Assembly: GCA_949130495.1 (NCBI GenBank)
Contig: OX422207.1
Location: 706,896,456 to 706,960,455, forward strand
Length of the DNA stretch: 64,000 nucleotides
Direction of reading: 5' to 3'
DNA from: Sambucus nigra
Taxonomy: Eukaryota; Streptophyta; Magnoliopsida; Dipsacales; Adoxaceae
Positions 24,093 to 35,848 of the stretch are shown one piece after another. Positions within the stretch are counted from its first letter, which is position 1. Each line of letters opens with the position of its first letter. The notes below the pieces were generated by a model that was not told the DNA's origin, did no database searches, and worked only from the letters and a program-made list of their open reading frames with translations. The translations under genes were made by a program, and so were the position numbers.

Positions 24093-25331
24093 TGTAATAC
24101 CTCGTACTTTTATGGATATTTAAATTACATTAGTGGGTGTAACTTAATAATTTGAGAATTTAAAGTAAATGAGATGGACTAATTCTAGTTTTTGTCGCTA
24201 GTGAATAAACGATGGTTGATGTTATTTTATTCGAAAAACACGTGTGGAGATGTGTTGGGTTTAAAATGTGATTTTTTTGTAAATGACTTGGATAGAGATT
24301 TCGAGTGCATGATTGGTCTCGTAAGGGCGGAGATAGTGAGAATAGAGTACCCGAATGTAGTGTTTGGGCTTCAGGGACTTTTTGGACTAGTAGGGACTCA
24401 CATTTGTGTATACGAGTCAATTTTGGGTTTAATAAGGGATAAACCTTATTTCTCTCTTATAAGGGCATGAGAGAAAGAGAAAGAGTAAAGAACAGAAGAA
24501 AGAAGAGAAGGAAGGAAGAAAATGGGGAAAAGAGGAGATTTACGACCAAGCTCCGACGGATTCTGTGGATTTATCCAACTAAGAAAGTTTTTAACTTGCT
24601 TTAATGATTTAAGTGTGTTTATTTTTCATATTATGGTTGGTGTAAAAACTATAAGATTTTGTGTTTGGGAATTTCGCACAAAATGGGTTTTTGGGAGATG
24701 ATTTCATATGATTTTAATGAGATAATAATTCTACATGAAATCTAAGCTAAAATCCATGTTAATGGGATAAATTATAGTGAGAAATGGAAGGGTTGCATAA
24801 ATAAGAATGAGGGTTTAAATTATTAGAAATGGATGAATTCAATGAAATTAAATGGTTGTGTTAGTGGTAGATAAGTGTGTAGATGTTTATATTATATGTT
24901 TGGAGATTAGAAACCGTAAATCTTGGATTGGATAAGTGTAAGATTGGATTTTGTTGAAAGCAGAAATCTAGACATACCGGACCGGTCCGAGATGAGGTGA
25001 CCGAAACGATCCGATTATGACCGGACTAGTTCATTTTTCTTGGAAATCGGTTCGATCCGGTTTTGACTGAAAGATGGGAGAATTTTTCTTGGACTAGAAG
25101 TATTTGAGAAGAGTTTCCTTTTGGGAGATAGATATTAGCGGACCCTAAATAGAGTGCCAGGACCAATAAAAAAGTAAATGGGTTATATATAAGTCTCGGG
25201 TTAGTGGGAAAGATCCGCGGTTTAAATTTAGGAATGTTTTGGATGAACATCATTTCAGGAACTATTCGACGGGTTCGTACATATATATTTATGCATGTAG
25301 AATATATATTCCAATTATATATAAATGGGTA

Positions 25332-25333
<2 letters not shown>

Positions 25334-25409
<76 letters not shown>
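25334..25409. repeat. (TA)n microsatellite
   Basis: An uninterrupted TA run of about 76 bases. Open frames reading IYIYIY or similar here are artefacts. Confidence 0.95.
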
Positions 25410-25413
<4 letters not shown>

Positions 25414-25932
25414 ATGAATAATATTTGTTTTAAGGTGCGAGTAGGATGATTTAAGAATATTAGTAGACGTGATAAACTACTATTTATAAATAATGAATGT
25501 GAGAATTGGATCACAAGTGAGTGAATGCTTATGGGATTAAAATAAGTTGTGTGTATACTTATAAATTATTAGAAATTGGTATATTCAGGATTATAGGCTA
25601 ATTCCACGAGAGATAGGCATAAATAGCCGAATTTTATGATATATATATATATATATCAATGTGATTTTATTATACAATGTGATTTTATTCCGTGTGAGTC
25701 ATCCTGGGTATGATTTGGTCTCACTTTTATGCGAGGAACTATGCCCGTGTCTCCTACGTTTGTGTGATTTAGGGTTCGGTGTGAGATTCCGACCTGGCTA
25801 CCCTGGAGAATGTATGAGAAATTCCCTAGAGGATGATAGCATTCTAGAGATTGCATCCATTGAGTTATAGCTTTGAGGGATGGTTGATACTCTTATATAT
25901 TGTCTGATATATAAGTATGGATATACTTGATG

Positions 25933-26250
<318 letters not shown>

Positions 26251-27010
26251 CATATACATACATATGGACGAAAACAAGGAACGAAATGTTAGTAATTTCT
26301 GGTTTACCCGGGTGTATAAATTTCGGAATAAAATGTATGTGATACACATATATAAGATGAGAGTATTATATATGAGATAAAGAACACTAAAATTTGAATA
26401 GTGTAATGAATAATGAAGATTATTCCTATTGTAAGGATAAATTATAAGCAAGTGACTTTAATGTATAAGCTCGGGTGATAGCTTAGGATATTATATACGC
26501 TGGATATGAGATAGCGTATGGGTATTGAGAAATTTGGTGAGTTGTTGGTTAGGATGTGTAGCATAACTATGAGGTGGAGAATACATATGATAGGTGGGCA
26601 CTGTTAGATGACAGGTGAGGAGTATCTCATACAAGTGCGACAACAGTTTAAATATGGAGAGTATCATATTTTAAATATTAAAGTATGTTAAAGCACTTGC
26701 TAAAATATTTTCAAAACTCGAGCTCTAGCCCATATCTATTTTTCTTTTTCTTCTCCTATGTATAATTTTTAGGTGTCGAGACACATGGACACCTGGATGA
26801 CTATTCTTTTGAGTCAGGCGTCGATGCCGCAGCTGTGGATGTTGGTAGAAAATTTCTTAGACGCTTCTCTCCTTGTGATCTCGATAGGAGGTACTATTGT
26901 TATATTCGGGCATGCTTGGTTTTAATTTTACTTTAAGTTTAAAATATTAAAAAGTTTAAAATTTAATAATTAATTGGTTTTCGACAGTGATGCAGAGAAT
27001 GAAACTATTT

Positions 27011-27482
27011 ACACATGTAGAAAATAATAACACCCATTTAGAGACATGGTCTTGTCCTCTTAAAATACAAATACCGTCCCTAGCAGAGATGCCACTACAA
27101 CCATTTTGGGGCGTCATATTCCCTTTGACGGGCGCAAGGTTGCGCCCTTTTTCTTTAGGGCGCTTGACCATCATCATTGTGGGAGATAATGTAAAAGATA
27201 GAGTCTCCATCCTATTTTACTCAAAAATAGGGAAAAGAATGTCTCTGCCTCGAGAGAAATACATGAAGGCCAATACTGATGCTTACAAAATCAAATAGTT
27301 TGAGGGTCCGGGACTAAGTTACAAAATTGGAAGGTGAGAGTCACCTATCCCGCCATTTCAATCTCTCATGGGAAAATGTTAATCTTTTTCTTTTAAACTC
27401 TATGACATATGTGCATATGTGCATAATATTGGTGGGGAATGAAATCATTCAACTAGCGCCATGGAAAATGATTGAATGAGTT
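27011..27482 (+). other. Unassigned segment with a CACTA-like terminus
   Basis: No LTR homology. CACTACAA occurs at 27093-27100, the form of a CACTA (En/Spm) transposon end, followed by GGGGCG, GGGCGCAAGGTTGCGCCC (a hairpin) and AGGGCGC, like subterminal repeats. No matching TTGTAGTG end is visible, so at best this is a fragment cut by the Tat-like LTR at 27483. The first 80 bases are unrecognised. Confidence 0.35.
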
Positions 27483-27978
27483 TGTTGATACCAAATTTAG
27501 TCTACTGACATTGACCAATCACTTGAAGACACGTGTCAACCTACGTGGAAAATACAAATACTTTAGACGAACAACATACTGTCACTGAGCTACTCAGGCT
27601 CCCTGAGCCACTTAACCATACCGAGCAACTTAGGTGGTCCGAGCTACTTAGAGTGCAGAGCATCCAAATCAAGAGAATCAAAAGACAACTACACATTAAA
27701 TGCGCATTATTATCATACAGATGTATATGTCTACTAGATAACAACGCATTATCCTTTCATATGTACAGCCTCAAGAATATAAATACATTGTAACCTCCTC
27801 ATAAGAAGGGGACTTTGGATCTCTTTGTAAACCTATGATCGAGATTCCAAGTAAACAGTCAGCAATACAAAAATAGTGGACGTAGGACATTTTCATAAGG
27901 CTGAACAACTTTAAAAATCCTTTGTCTTATTTATTAATGATTGATTAATTAGATATAATCTAGTTTTTTACATCAGCA
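27483..27978 (+). repeat. 5' LTR of the Tat-like element
   Basis: Starts TGTTGATA and ends ACATCAGCA. The reverse complement of 60026-60493 is the same LTR family, with ends TGTTGATA...ATCAACA. It contains several CCGAGCWAC words and a TATA box. No coding content. Confidence 0.88.
27778..27786 (+). promoter_or_regulatory. TATA box in Tat-like LTR
   Basis: TATAAATAC followed by ATTGTAA. The same stretch is conserved in the related LTR at 60225-60233 on the minus strand, which supports it as the core promoter. Confidence 0.55.
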
Positions 27979-27981
27979 GAT

Positions 27982-27999
27982 TGGCGTCGTTTGTGGGAA
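27982..27999 (+). other. Primer binding site of the Tat-like element
   Basis: TGGCGTCGTTTGTGGGAA lies three bases after the LTR. The sister element at 58775-58792 has TGGCGCCGTCTGTGGGAA. I do not assign the primer tRNA. Confidence 0.75.
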
Positions 28000-28041
28000 A
28001 CGACTGTATTTAGCCTTTTTGACCAAAATAACTCATCATTT

Positions 28042-29685
28042 ATGGTTGAGAATCTGAAATCCAGTAATCGAAACACTGGGGTCCCTCCAAACCCTTCTAC
28101 TCCTCCTAATATTCAAGATCTGGCTGACATAATGGCTAATTTAGCCCAAGGCCAATATTCCATGCAAGAAACTATGCGTTAACATATATAAACTGTTCAA
28201 GGTGGAGTGTCGGCCCAATTAGGATAACTAAGTGTTTAGAGGAATACCCATTTTCTATCTTCAAGAACTAGACAAACACTATTCTCGGAGGTCTCTCCAT
28301 CTAGACGTACTGACTCGTATCATACTGAGAGATCTAGCAATCCCTCGTATCAACCTGGCCGAACCTCATCGGCATGAGCTACAGACTCTCAACGGAACAT
28401 CACTCTAACGCCAGAAAGGACTAGCGCTCTAGAAAGGTTGAGTAGGGTCTTCCATTTTGATCGATTGGGCCCTAGGAGGAATAAAAGTCCTCCTAGGATT
28501 GCGTCGAGTAACTCTCAACGACCATCCGAACTAAGGGAAGGCTCTGCCCAATCACGCCCAGCAGCCCGTAATGAAAGGTCCCAAGAAGAAAACTCAACGC
28601 GATCAATTGCTCGAAAAAATAGGCCCGAGGTGGGAAAGGATGCATGGAAATGCTTTATTCAAAGGTTGGAGGACAGATTAGGGGAAATGGCTAAGGCCAA
28701 GAATCCTCTACAAAGAACTTTTGTCCAAGGGACACCATTCGTACAGGCAATTATGGATTTTCCCACACCATCAAAATTCAAATATCCTATGGTGACACCT
28801 AAATACGATGGAAAAACTGATCTTGTCCTCTACATAGAACAATACCAAGCTACTGTTGATATCTATGTGGTTCTAGATGAGATGGGATGTAGGGCGTTTT
28901 CAGGAACTCTAACCGGGTTAGCCCAGATTTAGTACAATAATATTTCTCGGGGGAAGATCGCAACTTTCCTTCAGCTGGCAGAGCTTTTCATAGGGAATTT
29001 CTATTTTGGAGAAAAATAAGTTAAATGAGTAGCACACTTACTGAGTGTTAAACAGAAGCCAGAAGAAAGTACTAGGGACTACATTACTCATTTCAATAAC
29101 GAGAAACTTGAGGTAATAGATTACGAGGAGAAAACAACAATCACTGCTCTGATGAGTGGATTGCTACCAGATAAGTTGTATTATACTTTGGCCAAAGATC
29201 CACCTAAGATCATGGCAGAACTGATGGAATAAGTAGCCAAGATCATGAATGCTGAGGAATCGATGGCTACGAAGAAGAATATCGACACCAAGGAGACTAA
29301 GGTTGAAGCTGGTAAAATCGAGAAGACGGATCAGAAGAACAATAGTGTCAATAAGTAGTCGAAAGGCAAGCAAGCGTTAGAGCAGATGAGGAAGTATGGA
29401 AATTATACTCCCTTGAAGGTATATATAAATCACATTCTGGAGGAGATCAAGAACAGCGAGGAGTTAGCCTGGCCAGGGAAAATGAAGGCAGACCCTGACA
29501 AAAGGGATAAGTCCAAATATTGCGAATTCCATAAAGACCATGGTCACATGACCAAATGTTTCATAGCTCTCCAGAATCAAATTAAAGCACCCATCAGGCG
29601 AGGAAAATTGGCCAAGTATGTTGATCGCCAAAATGGTGGAAAGACCAGTGATCGAGGAAGGAAAATATCTAAATCTCCTCGTTGA
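28042..29685 (+). pseudogene. Tat-like gag, multiply interrupted
   Basis: A single frame from the ATG shortly after the PBS, broken by about a dozen stops. Recognisable parts are a Pro/Ser/Arg-rich N-terminus, a capsid region (about 28740-29230; PKYDGKTDLVLYIEQY, REYI-like RDYITHFN, ALMSGLLP) and a C-terminal YCEFHKDHGHMTKCF motif (about 29518-29560), the CX2H-like knuckle of Tat/Athila gag, followed by a basic tail. Role: virus-like particle assembly. Pol continues in the same frame, so gag and pol were one polyprotein. Confidence 0.82.
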
Positions 29686-29886
29686 GCAAAAGAAGATAAG
29701 AAGAGAGATCACGAAGATGATCCAGAAAATGACCTCGAGCTCCTCATAAGACCAAGACAACCAGAACACGAGGTATTTTCAATCCATTTTGGGTCATTTG
29801 AATATAATGTCATTATAGGTGGAGATGCAGGAGGTGGAGATCTAACAGCGGAGAGAAAATCTTACCTTAATGAGGCTCAAGCATGC

Positions 29887-30534
29887 TCTTACACACAGCG
29901 AATAAACTTGGCTGAAGATGATCGCCCGAGGAAGGTGAATAAAGACAAACTGGTCATCGATTTCTCTAAGAACGACCTGGCAAGTGTACTATATCCTCAT
30001 GACGACCCATTGGTAATCAAGATGAGAATAAAAGAAGTGATTTCACGGGTACTGGTGGACACTGGTAGCTCTGCAGACATCATGTTCTACCCATGCTTTG
30101 ATAGTTTGAACCTGAAGTTAGCACAGTTGGAGCCCTATCATAGGCCCCTCCTCGGTTTTACTGGCGAAAAGGTTTTTCCACTTGAGACGATCAAGTTGGA
30201 TATGCTTATTGGTACATGGCCTGCTTGTCGAACAGAAAGAGTACGCTTTTTCGTAATGAATAAAAATGTCTAATCAGATTACAATATCATCATGGGAATG
30301 GTATTTTTGAAGAAGTTTGAAGCAGCACCATCTACTGTACAACAATGTTTAAAATTCCCAACCAACTATGGAGTGGAAGTGGTGAAAGGCGACCAAAAAG
30401 TAGCTCGGGAATGCTACTATTCATCTGCCGAACAGGAGGAACGCAAAGAATCCAAGAAGAAGACTACTACTTATCAAGTGGATGAAATAGAAGATACAGA
30501 GATTGAATCATTAGACCCTAGAGATGAGTCTTAG
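29887..30534 (+). pseudogene. Tat-like protease region
   Basis: The retropepsin active site is LVDTGSSADIMF with the catalytic Asp codon at 30058-30060. NIIMG further on corresponds to the second conserved block (near 30285). A stop at 30271-30273 interrupts it. Residues after 30400 are charged linker (EERKESKKK). Same frame as gag. Confidence 0.8.
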
Positions 30535-30689
30535 TGCGTGAATGGCTAGGTCATGGAAGCTACCGAAAATATCGTTCTGGACGATGAACCCCCAGAACGA
30601 ACAACCCAAATTGGTGCGTCACTGGATGAATCGATAAAAAAGGAACTGATAGCATTTCTAAGGCGCAGAAAATAGAATTTTACATGGAG

Positions 30690-31669
30690 TCATGAAGACA
30701 TGCCAGGAATAGACCCGAGTTTCCTATGTCACGAGGTCAACGTGAACAAGGAAATCAAGCCAGTGAAGCAGTGAAGAAGAGTGTTCAGTCCCGAAAGGAA
30801 CCAAGTTATATAGGAAGAGGTAGAGAAACTATAGAAAGACTTTTTTATTGAGGGCGCTAAATATCCAGATTGGCTAGAAAATGTGGTGATGGTAAAGAAG
30901 AAAAATAATAAGTGGAGGATGTGTCACTGATCTTAATAAAGCTTGCTCGAAGGATCATTTTCCTTTGCCTCGAATCGATCAGCTGGTCGATGCTACCTCG
31001 GGGTATGAATTATTGAGTTTCATGGATGCTTACTCTGGTTACAACCAGATCAAAATGAAACCTGAGGATACGGAAAGTACCTCTTTTATCACCCCAAGGG
31101 GAACTTATTGCTATAATGTTATGCCTTTCGGACTTAAAAATGCAGGTGCAACATATCAGCTGCTGATGAATAAGGTGTTCGTAGAGCAAATCAGTCATAA
31201 CATGGAGGTTTATGTCGAAGATATGCTGACGAAGAGCAAGAAAGATGCTGATCATTTAGTTGACCTAGGTCAGACTTTTGATCAATTAGAGAAATATCAA
31301 ATGAAGTTGAATCCCACCAAACGCATATTCGAAGTACAAGAAGGCATGTTTCTCAGATATATTGTTAACCAACGAGGTATCGAGGTGAACCCTGAAAATA
31401 TCAAGGCCCTATTGGAGCTGCGATCTCCAACTACGAAGAAGGAAGTGCAAAGCCTCACAGAGCGAGTCGCAACACTCAACAGATTTGTGTCACGAGCAAC
31501 AGACAGATGCCTCCCATTTTTCAAAACACTTCAAAAAACTTTTGAGTGGAATGATGAAAGTGAGGAAGCCTTTCAAGAGTTAAAAAAATATCTAGGAACA
31601 CCTCCATTGTTATCTAGACCAGTGATGGGAGAAAGATTATACTTGTATCTGGCAGTTTCAGAGAATTAG
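30690..31669 (+). pseudogene. Tat-like reverse transcriptase, frameshifted and active-site altered
   Basis: Visible motifs are VVMVKKKN, DLNKAC, FPLPRIDQLVD, FMDAYSGYNQIKM, YCYNVMPFGLKNAGATYQ and KRIFEVQEGMFL. The catalytic box reads YVED where the family has YVDD, so one metal-binding Asp is Glu. A deletion near 30925 (after KWRMC) moves the rest to another frame until about 31669, where a second indel restores the first. The enzyme cannot have been functional in this copy. Confidence 0.85.
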
Positions 31670-32529
31670 TTAGCTCGGCCTTGATAAGAGTGGAGGATGG
31701 AGTACAAAAACCGATCTACTACACCAGTAAGTCCTTCTGAGGAGCAGAGATCAGATATCCAAGACTGGAAAAGTTAGAACTAGAACTAATCAAAGTGAGC
31801 AGAAGGATGAGGCCATACTTCCAAGCTCATACTATAGTTGTGTATACTAATATGCCATTAAGGCAAGCTCTGCATAAACCAGAGAAATCAGTAAGATTGA
31901 TGTACTGGGCAACAGAACTTGGTGAATATGATATAGTTTATGAGCCTAGATCGTCGCTCAAGGGGCAGACAGTAACTGCATTTATTATAGAGTTTACTCT
32001 TTCTGATACCTCAGAAGAGCAGGAGTTTAATACAGATCAACCCGTGGACGTTACGGGATCATCAAATTTAACACCTGACCAACTTCCCTCCATGGAGGAT
32101 CAAGAGAAGATAATCAACGAGCAGCAAGAAGTGTTGGGGAAAGATAAAAGGAGGCATCAAACATTCCACCGAGGAACTCTATCTGACCAAGAGTTTGATA
32201 ATGAATTACCTGTATGGAATTTGTATGTGGATGGCTCTTCCTGCACTACAGGTAGTGGAGCAGGAATTGTTCTAAGCAGTCCTTATGAGATTGATATAGA
32301 GTATGCTCTATGTTTTCAATTTAAGGCTTCTAATAATGAGGCTGAATATGAAGCTACGATTGTGGGTCTAAGTCTGGCCAAAACCATGAAGGTAGAGCAT
32401 GTAGTTGTATTCAGTGATTCACAGTTAATCGTAAATCAAATTCTCGAGGTGTATACATCAAAGGGAGAATTAATGGTCAAATATCATGCAAAAGCAATGG
32501 AGGTTGTATCAAATTTTACTGGAGTTTAG
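31670..32529 (+). pseudogene. Tat-like RNase H and additional archaeal-type RNase H
   Basis: The first RNase H has SALIRVEDG, KPIYYTSKSF, YPRLEKLELELI and VVYTNMPLRQ. After a linker rich in Glu and Ser a second RNase H begins at YVDGSSC (about 32224), with SNNEAEYEATIVGL and VFSDSQLIVNQ holding the expected Asp/Glu residues. A second, archaeal-type RNase H at this place is known from the plant Tat lineage. Two in-frame stops lie between 31690 and 31790. Confidence 0.82.
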
Positions 32530-33918
32530 TTGATCAGAATATCGAGATTAGAGAATTCAAGAACCGATGCCCTAGCTCGGCTAGCATTAGTAACACGCAT
32601 CGAGCTACGAAGAATAATCCCAATAGAAATCCTGGATGGTCGGAGCATAGAGGAAGATTTGATGATGAACTTCATTACCCTCGACTTAGGACCATCTTGG
32701 ATGGACCCCATTAGGGCTTATATTAAAGAAGGGACTTTGCTAACTGATAAACTCGCAGCCAAGAAACTGAAGTTTAAAACTGCTCGTTATGTATTGACCA
32801 TTGGCATTTTGTATAGAAGAGGAATTATAGCAGCACTCCAAAGATGTGTATATCCCTCCGAAGTTAAGGACTTGATTGAAGTGGTTCACGAAGGGTCCTG
32901 CGGAGCTCATGTAGCAGGTCGGACGCTTTTGCAAAGAATAACAACACATGGTTATTACTGACCAACGATGAGAGATGATTGCGCAGCTTATGCTAAGAAG
33001 TGTGATAAATGCCAATGTTTCTCTTCCATTCGAAGAACTCCCCAGGCATTTTTAACACCCATCACCTCCCCTTGGCCATTCGCGATGTGGGGGATAGACT
33101 TGGTCGGGCCAGTTCCGACGACCAAAGGAAGATTCAAATACCTCATGGTTGCTGTGGATTATTTTACCAAATGGCTGGAAGATGAACCTCTCATTAATAT
33201 GACGTATGACAAGGTCTATCAATTTATTTGGAAGAGTATTATATGCAGATATGCTATCCCACATGCATTTATTACTGACCATGGAACATAATTTGACAAC
33301 GAGGAATTCGCTGCATATTATCATCAATCTAATGTACTAAAGATCCACTCCGTGATAGGCCATCCCTAGAGCAATGGGAAAACTGAAGTGATGAACAGAA
33401 CCCTGTTGAATGGTTTGAAAAAACATCTGGATGATGCAAAGGGAAATTGTATTAACGAGCTACACTCTGTGTTGTGGGCTTATCGCACTACACCACGAAC
33501 AACAACTGGAGAGTCTCCATACATGACGACATTTGGAAGTGAAGCTGTCATACCTGCTGAATTGGGTTTACAGACACATAGGGTGCTTAATTTAAATTCT
33601 CCCATAAACGATTTGATGAGGCATTTAGATATGGATATGCTCGAAGAAGTTAGGGAAGAAGCAGTAATCAGGAATGTTGCATACGAACAACGAACAACCT
33701 TGTTCTATAACAAAAGGGTGAAGAAGTGTGATTTAAAAGAAGAGAATTATGTGCTGAAGAAAGTGATCCAGAAGCATAACAAATTGGAGGCTAACTGGAA
33801 TGGACCTTACAGAGTAACTGAAGTTGTTCGTCCTGGGACATACAGAATTGAAACCTTGGAAGGAGAAGAATTCAAGAATGCATGGAATGCAGAGCATCTG
33901 CGCAAGTACTATCAGTAA
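32530..33918 (+). pseudogene. Tat-like integrase
   Basis: The zinc finger has H (VVHEGSCGAH) and CDKCQ. The core has MWGIDLVGP, VAVDYFTKWLE, FITDHGT and NGKTEVMNRTLL. The C-terminal part has WNGPYRV and GTYRIETLEGEE, ending at a TAA after AEHLRKYYQ. Three in-frame stops (near 32959, 33289 and 33367) break it. It inserts the cDNA into the chromosome. No chromodomain follows, as expected for Tat rather than chromoviruses. Confidence 0.85.
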
Positions 33919-34048
33919 TTAAAGTCCACATGTAACACATTTTCTTTCAATATGAATAAAAGGATGTTTCGCACATATCTTTCTCCTTTGTTGATTTTTT
34001 TCCGGAATATTAGTGCTACACAGAACACAAGCACACATTCAAAGGAGA

Positions 34049-34326
34049 AACCACCAACTCCGGTTGGTCGATAACTCAATTACCACCAACTTCGGTTGGT
34101 CGGCAACTCATTACCACCAACTTCGGTTGGTCGGTAGCTCAATTATCACCAACTCCGATTGGTCGGAAACTCATTACCACCAACTCTGGTTGGTCGGTAA
34201 CTCAATTACCACCAACTCTGATTAGTTGGTAACTCAAAACCACCAACTCTGGTTGGTCGGCAATGCATAACCACCAACTCTGGTTGGTCGGTAACTCAAT
34301 AACCATCAACTCTGGTTAGTTGGTAC
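34049..34326. repeat. 32-bp tandem repeat, nine units, hairpin-forming
   Basis: Units of about 31-33 bases read ACCACCAACTCYGGTTGGTC then GGTAACTCAATT. Each contains ACCAAC...GTTGGT, a 6-8 bp inverted repeat. They lie between pol and the antisense ORF. Tandem arrays at this position are known in Tat-lineage elements and can seed satellites. Confidence 0.9.
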
Positions 34327-34653
34327 CAAACTATGCAAGAAGCTAGATGACCTCTTGGGGCATCCACTGTCTAGGCAATAAGGTAATCCAGACGATATTA
34401 CTACAACTAAGCAGGAACATGGGATGAAAATCATTCCATTGCTTAGGCCCAAAGAGTGACAAGTCACTATAATTAAACAACAAATGGGGCAAGTTTCAAA
34501 CCAAAATAGGATATATATATTCACCAATGAACAAACGAGGACATTCTACAAATTGTTTCGAAGAAAATGAAATGTTAAAAGACTAAAAATTTCTTCATTA
34601 AAACCAAATAGATTACATATGATATGAAGTTTGATTCATTACATAAAAATGTC

Positions 34654-35848
34654 CTATTCTATGGGTTTCTTTCCCTCTGATTTTGAAACGGGTTCGACCC
34701 GAGATGGAGGATCATATAATGCATAAAGAGAGTTTATGAAATTCATATCTCGCAGCATTCTGACATTACTTATAGATGGTCGATCAAGAAAATGCTCTGG
34801 ATGAGATATCTCAAAGTTTGAATAAAGGTTGTAATCATCGAGATACTTGGAGATCAAAATCTGAGGAATATCACGAGCTGGAATCCAATTAAGGTCAAGT
34901 TTGAAGGGAGGCACAGGCAAATCAAGAACTCCAGGTTCATAATAATCCCATAAGAAACTACCTTGATCCAGTTTAAGAACATATAAGGCATTCAACCACC
35001 CCTTCTTATATCCTTCGTTGTTCAATTGCTGCAAACGAGCATCAAGATGATACAGAGCTTCATTATACCCAGCCATCCAAAATTCCCTGGGCTGCTTATG
35101 AAATCGATAGGTTAATCTATAAAGTTACTCGTGGAGCTTTTTCACAAGAATTTCTTTACTTTCCAGATCAGAACTCTACTCGGATAGTTGGTCGTTGAAA
35201 CTCTGAATCTTCTTAGACATTTCTGCTAAGGCTTGGTTCTTTGCCATCAACTGAATGACTTGATTCTCTAATGCCAACTGAGTTATTGTTTCATCAATAG
35301 TAACCCGACCAGCCCTTGCTCGTCCACGAGAAGAAGATCTTGCTCTGGCACGAGCAGGTGTGGAAGCTCCAGTTCATTTCAAAGTCTCTAACTCATCTCG
35401 TAAGTTAGCATTTTCTACTTCCAAAAAGGAAAAACCACCATCATTAATTGGGACCAAGGCTCCCAAAGAAGAAGAAGCAACATATTTGAGTTGTTTTATT
35501 TCCTCCTGCGAAGTTATGTCCTCCTACTCCAGCAGCTTGGCGATATGTCTATGTTCTTCAATTTTAAGCTTTAACACTTTCTCCTTTTTCTCATGAATAA
35601 AAATGAACTTGTCATATCCTTTGTCAGCACTCAATTATTGGTACTTCTTCTCATAGCCTTAATGTAAAAGTGTAGTAGATTCTTTGTACTATTGTTGAAG
35701 CTCCTCGATCGTTCCTTGAAGATCTTCAATCATCTCGTAGTAGGCCACATTTTTAGATGTAGCACGATCAAGCAAACACTTTAAGTACTGATAAGCATCA
35801 ATTGCTTAGTCAGAGGCATCTAACCCAAGGATGTCAATTATTTGGGCC
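34654..35848 (-). pseudogene. Antisense ORF (coiled-coil protein) of the Tat-like element
   Basis: Encoded opposite to gag-pol. From the truncated upstream end it reads KNVAYYEMIEDLQ, long Lys/Glu-rich coiled-coil, SLGALVPINDGGFSFLEVEN, an Arg/Ser/Ala-rich linker, LALENQVIQLMAKNQALAEM, then an intact 140-codon C-terminus (34654-35076; YNEALYHLDARLQQL, GWLNALYVLKL, YDPPSRVEP). Several in-frame stops lie in the coiled coil. The same protein is at 63290-64000 in another element. I know no function; conservation across two elements argues it once was used. Confidence 0.75.

Larger units (their letters stand above)
27483..35848 (+). mobile_element. Tat-like Ty3/gypsy element, 3' truncated
   Basis: The order is LTR, PBS, gag, protease, RT, RNase H, second RNase H, integrase, a 32-bp tandem repeat, then an ORF on the opposite strand. 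This is the Tat-lineage plan; the additional RNase H and extra antisense ORF are known hallmarks of that lineage. Its 3' LTR is lost at a junction near 35848. Multiple stops and at least two frameshifts show it is old. Confidence 0.88.

Noticed and set aside
34049..34326. CRISPR-like array
   Set aside because: Units are contiguous tandem repeats with no unique spacers, within a plant retrotransposon.
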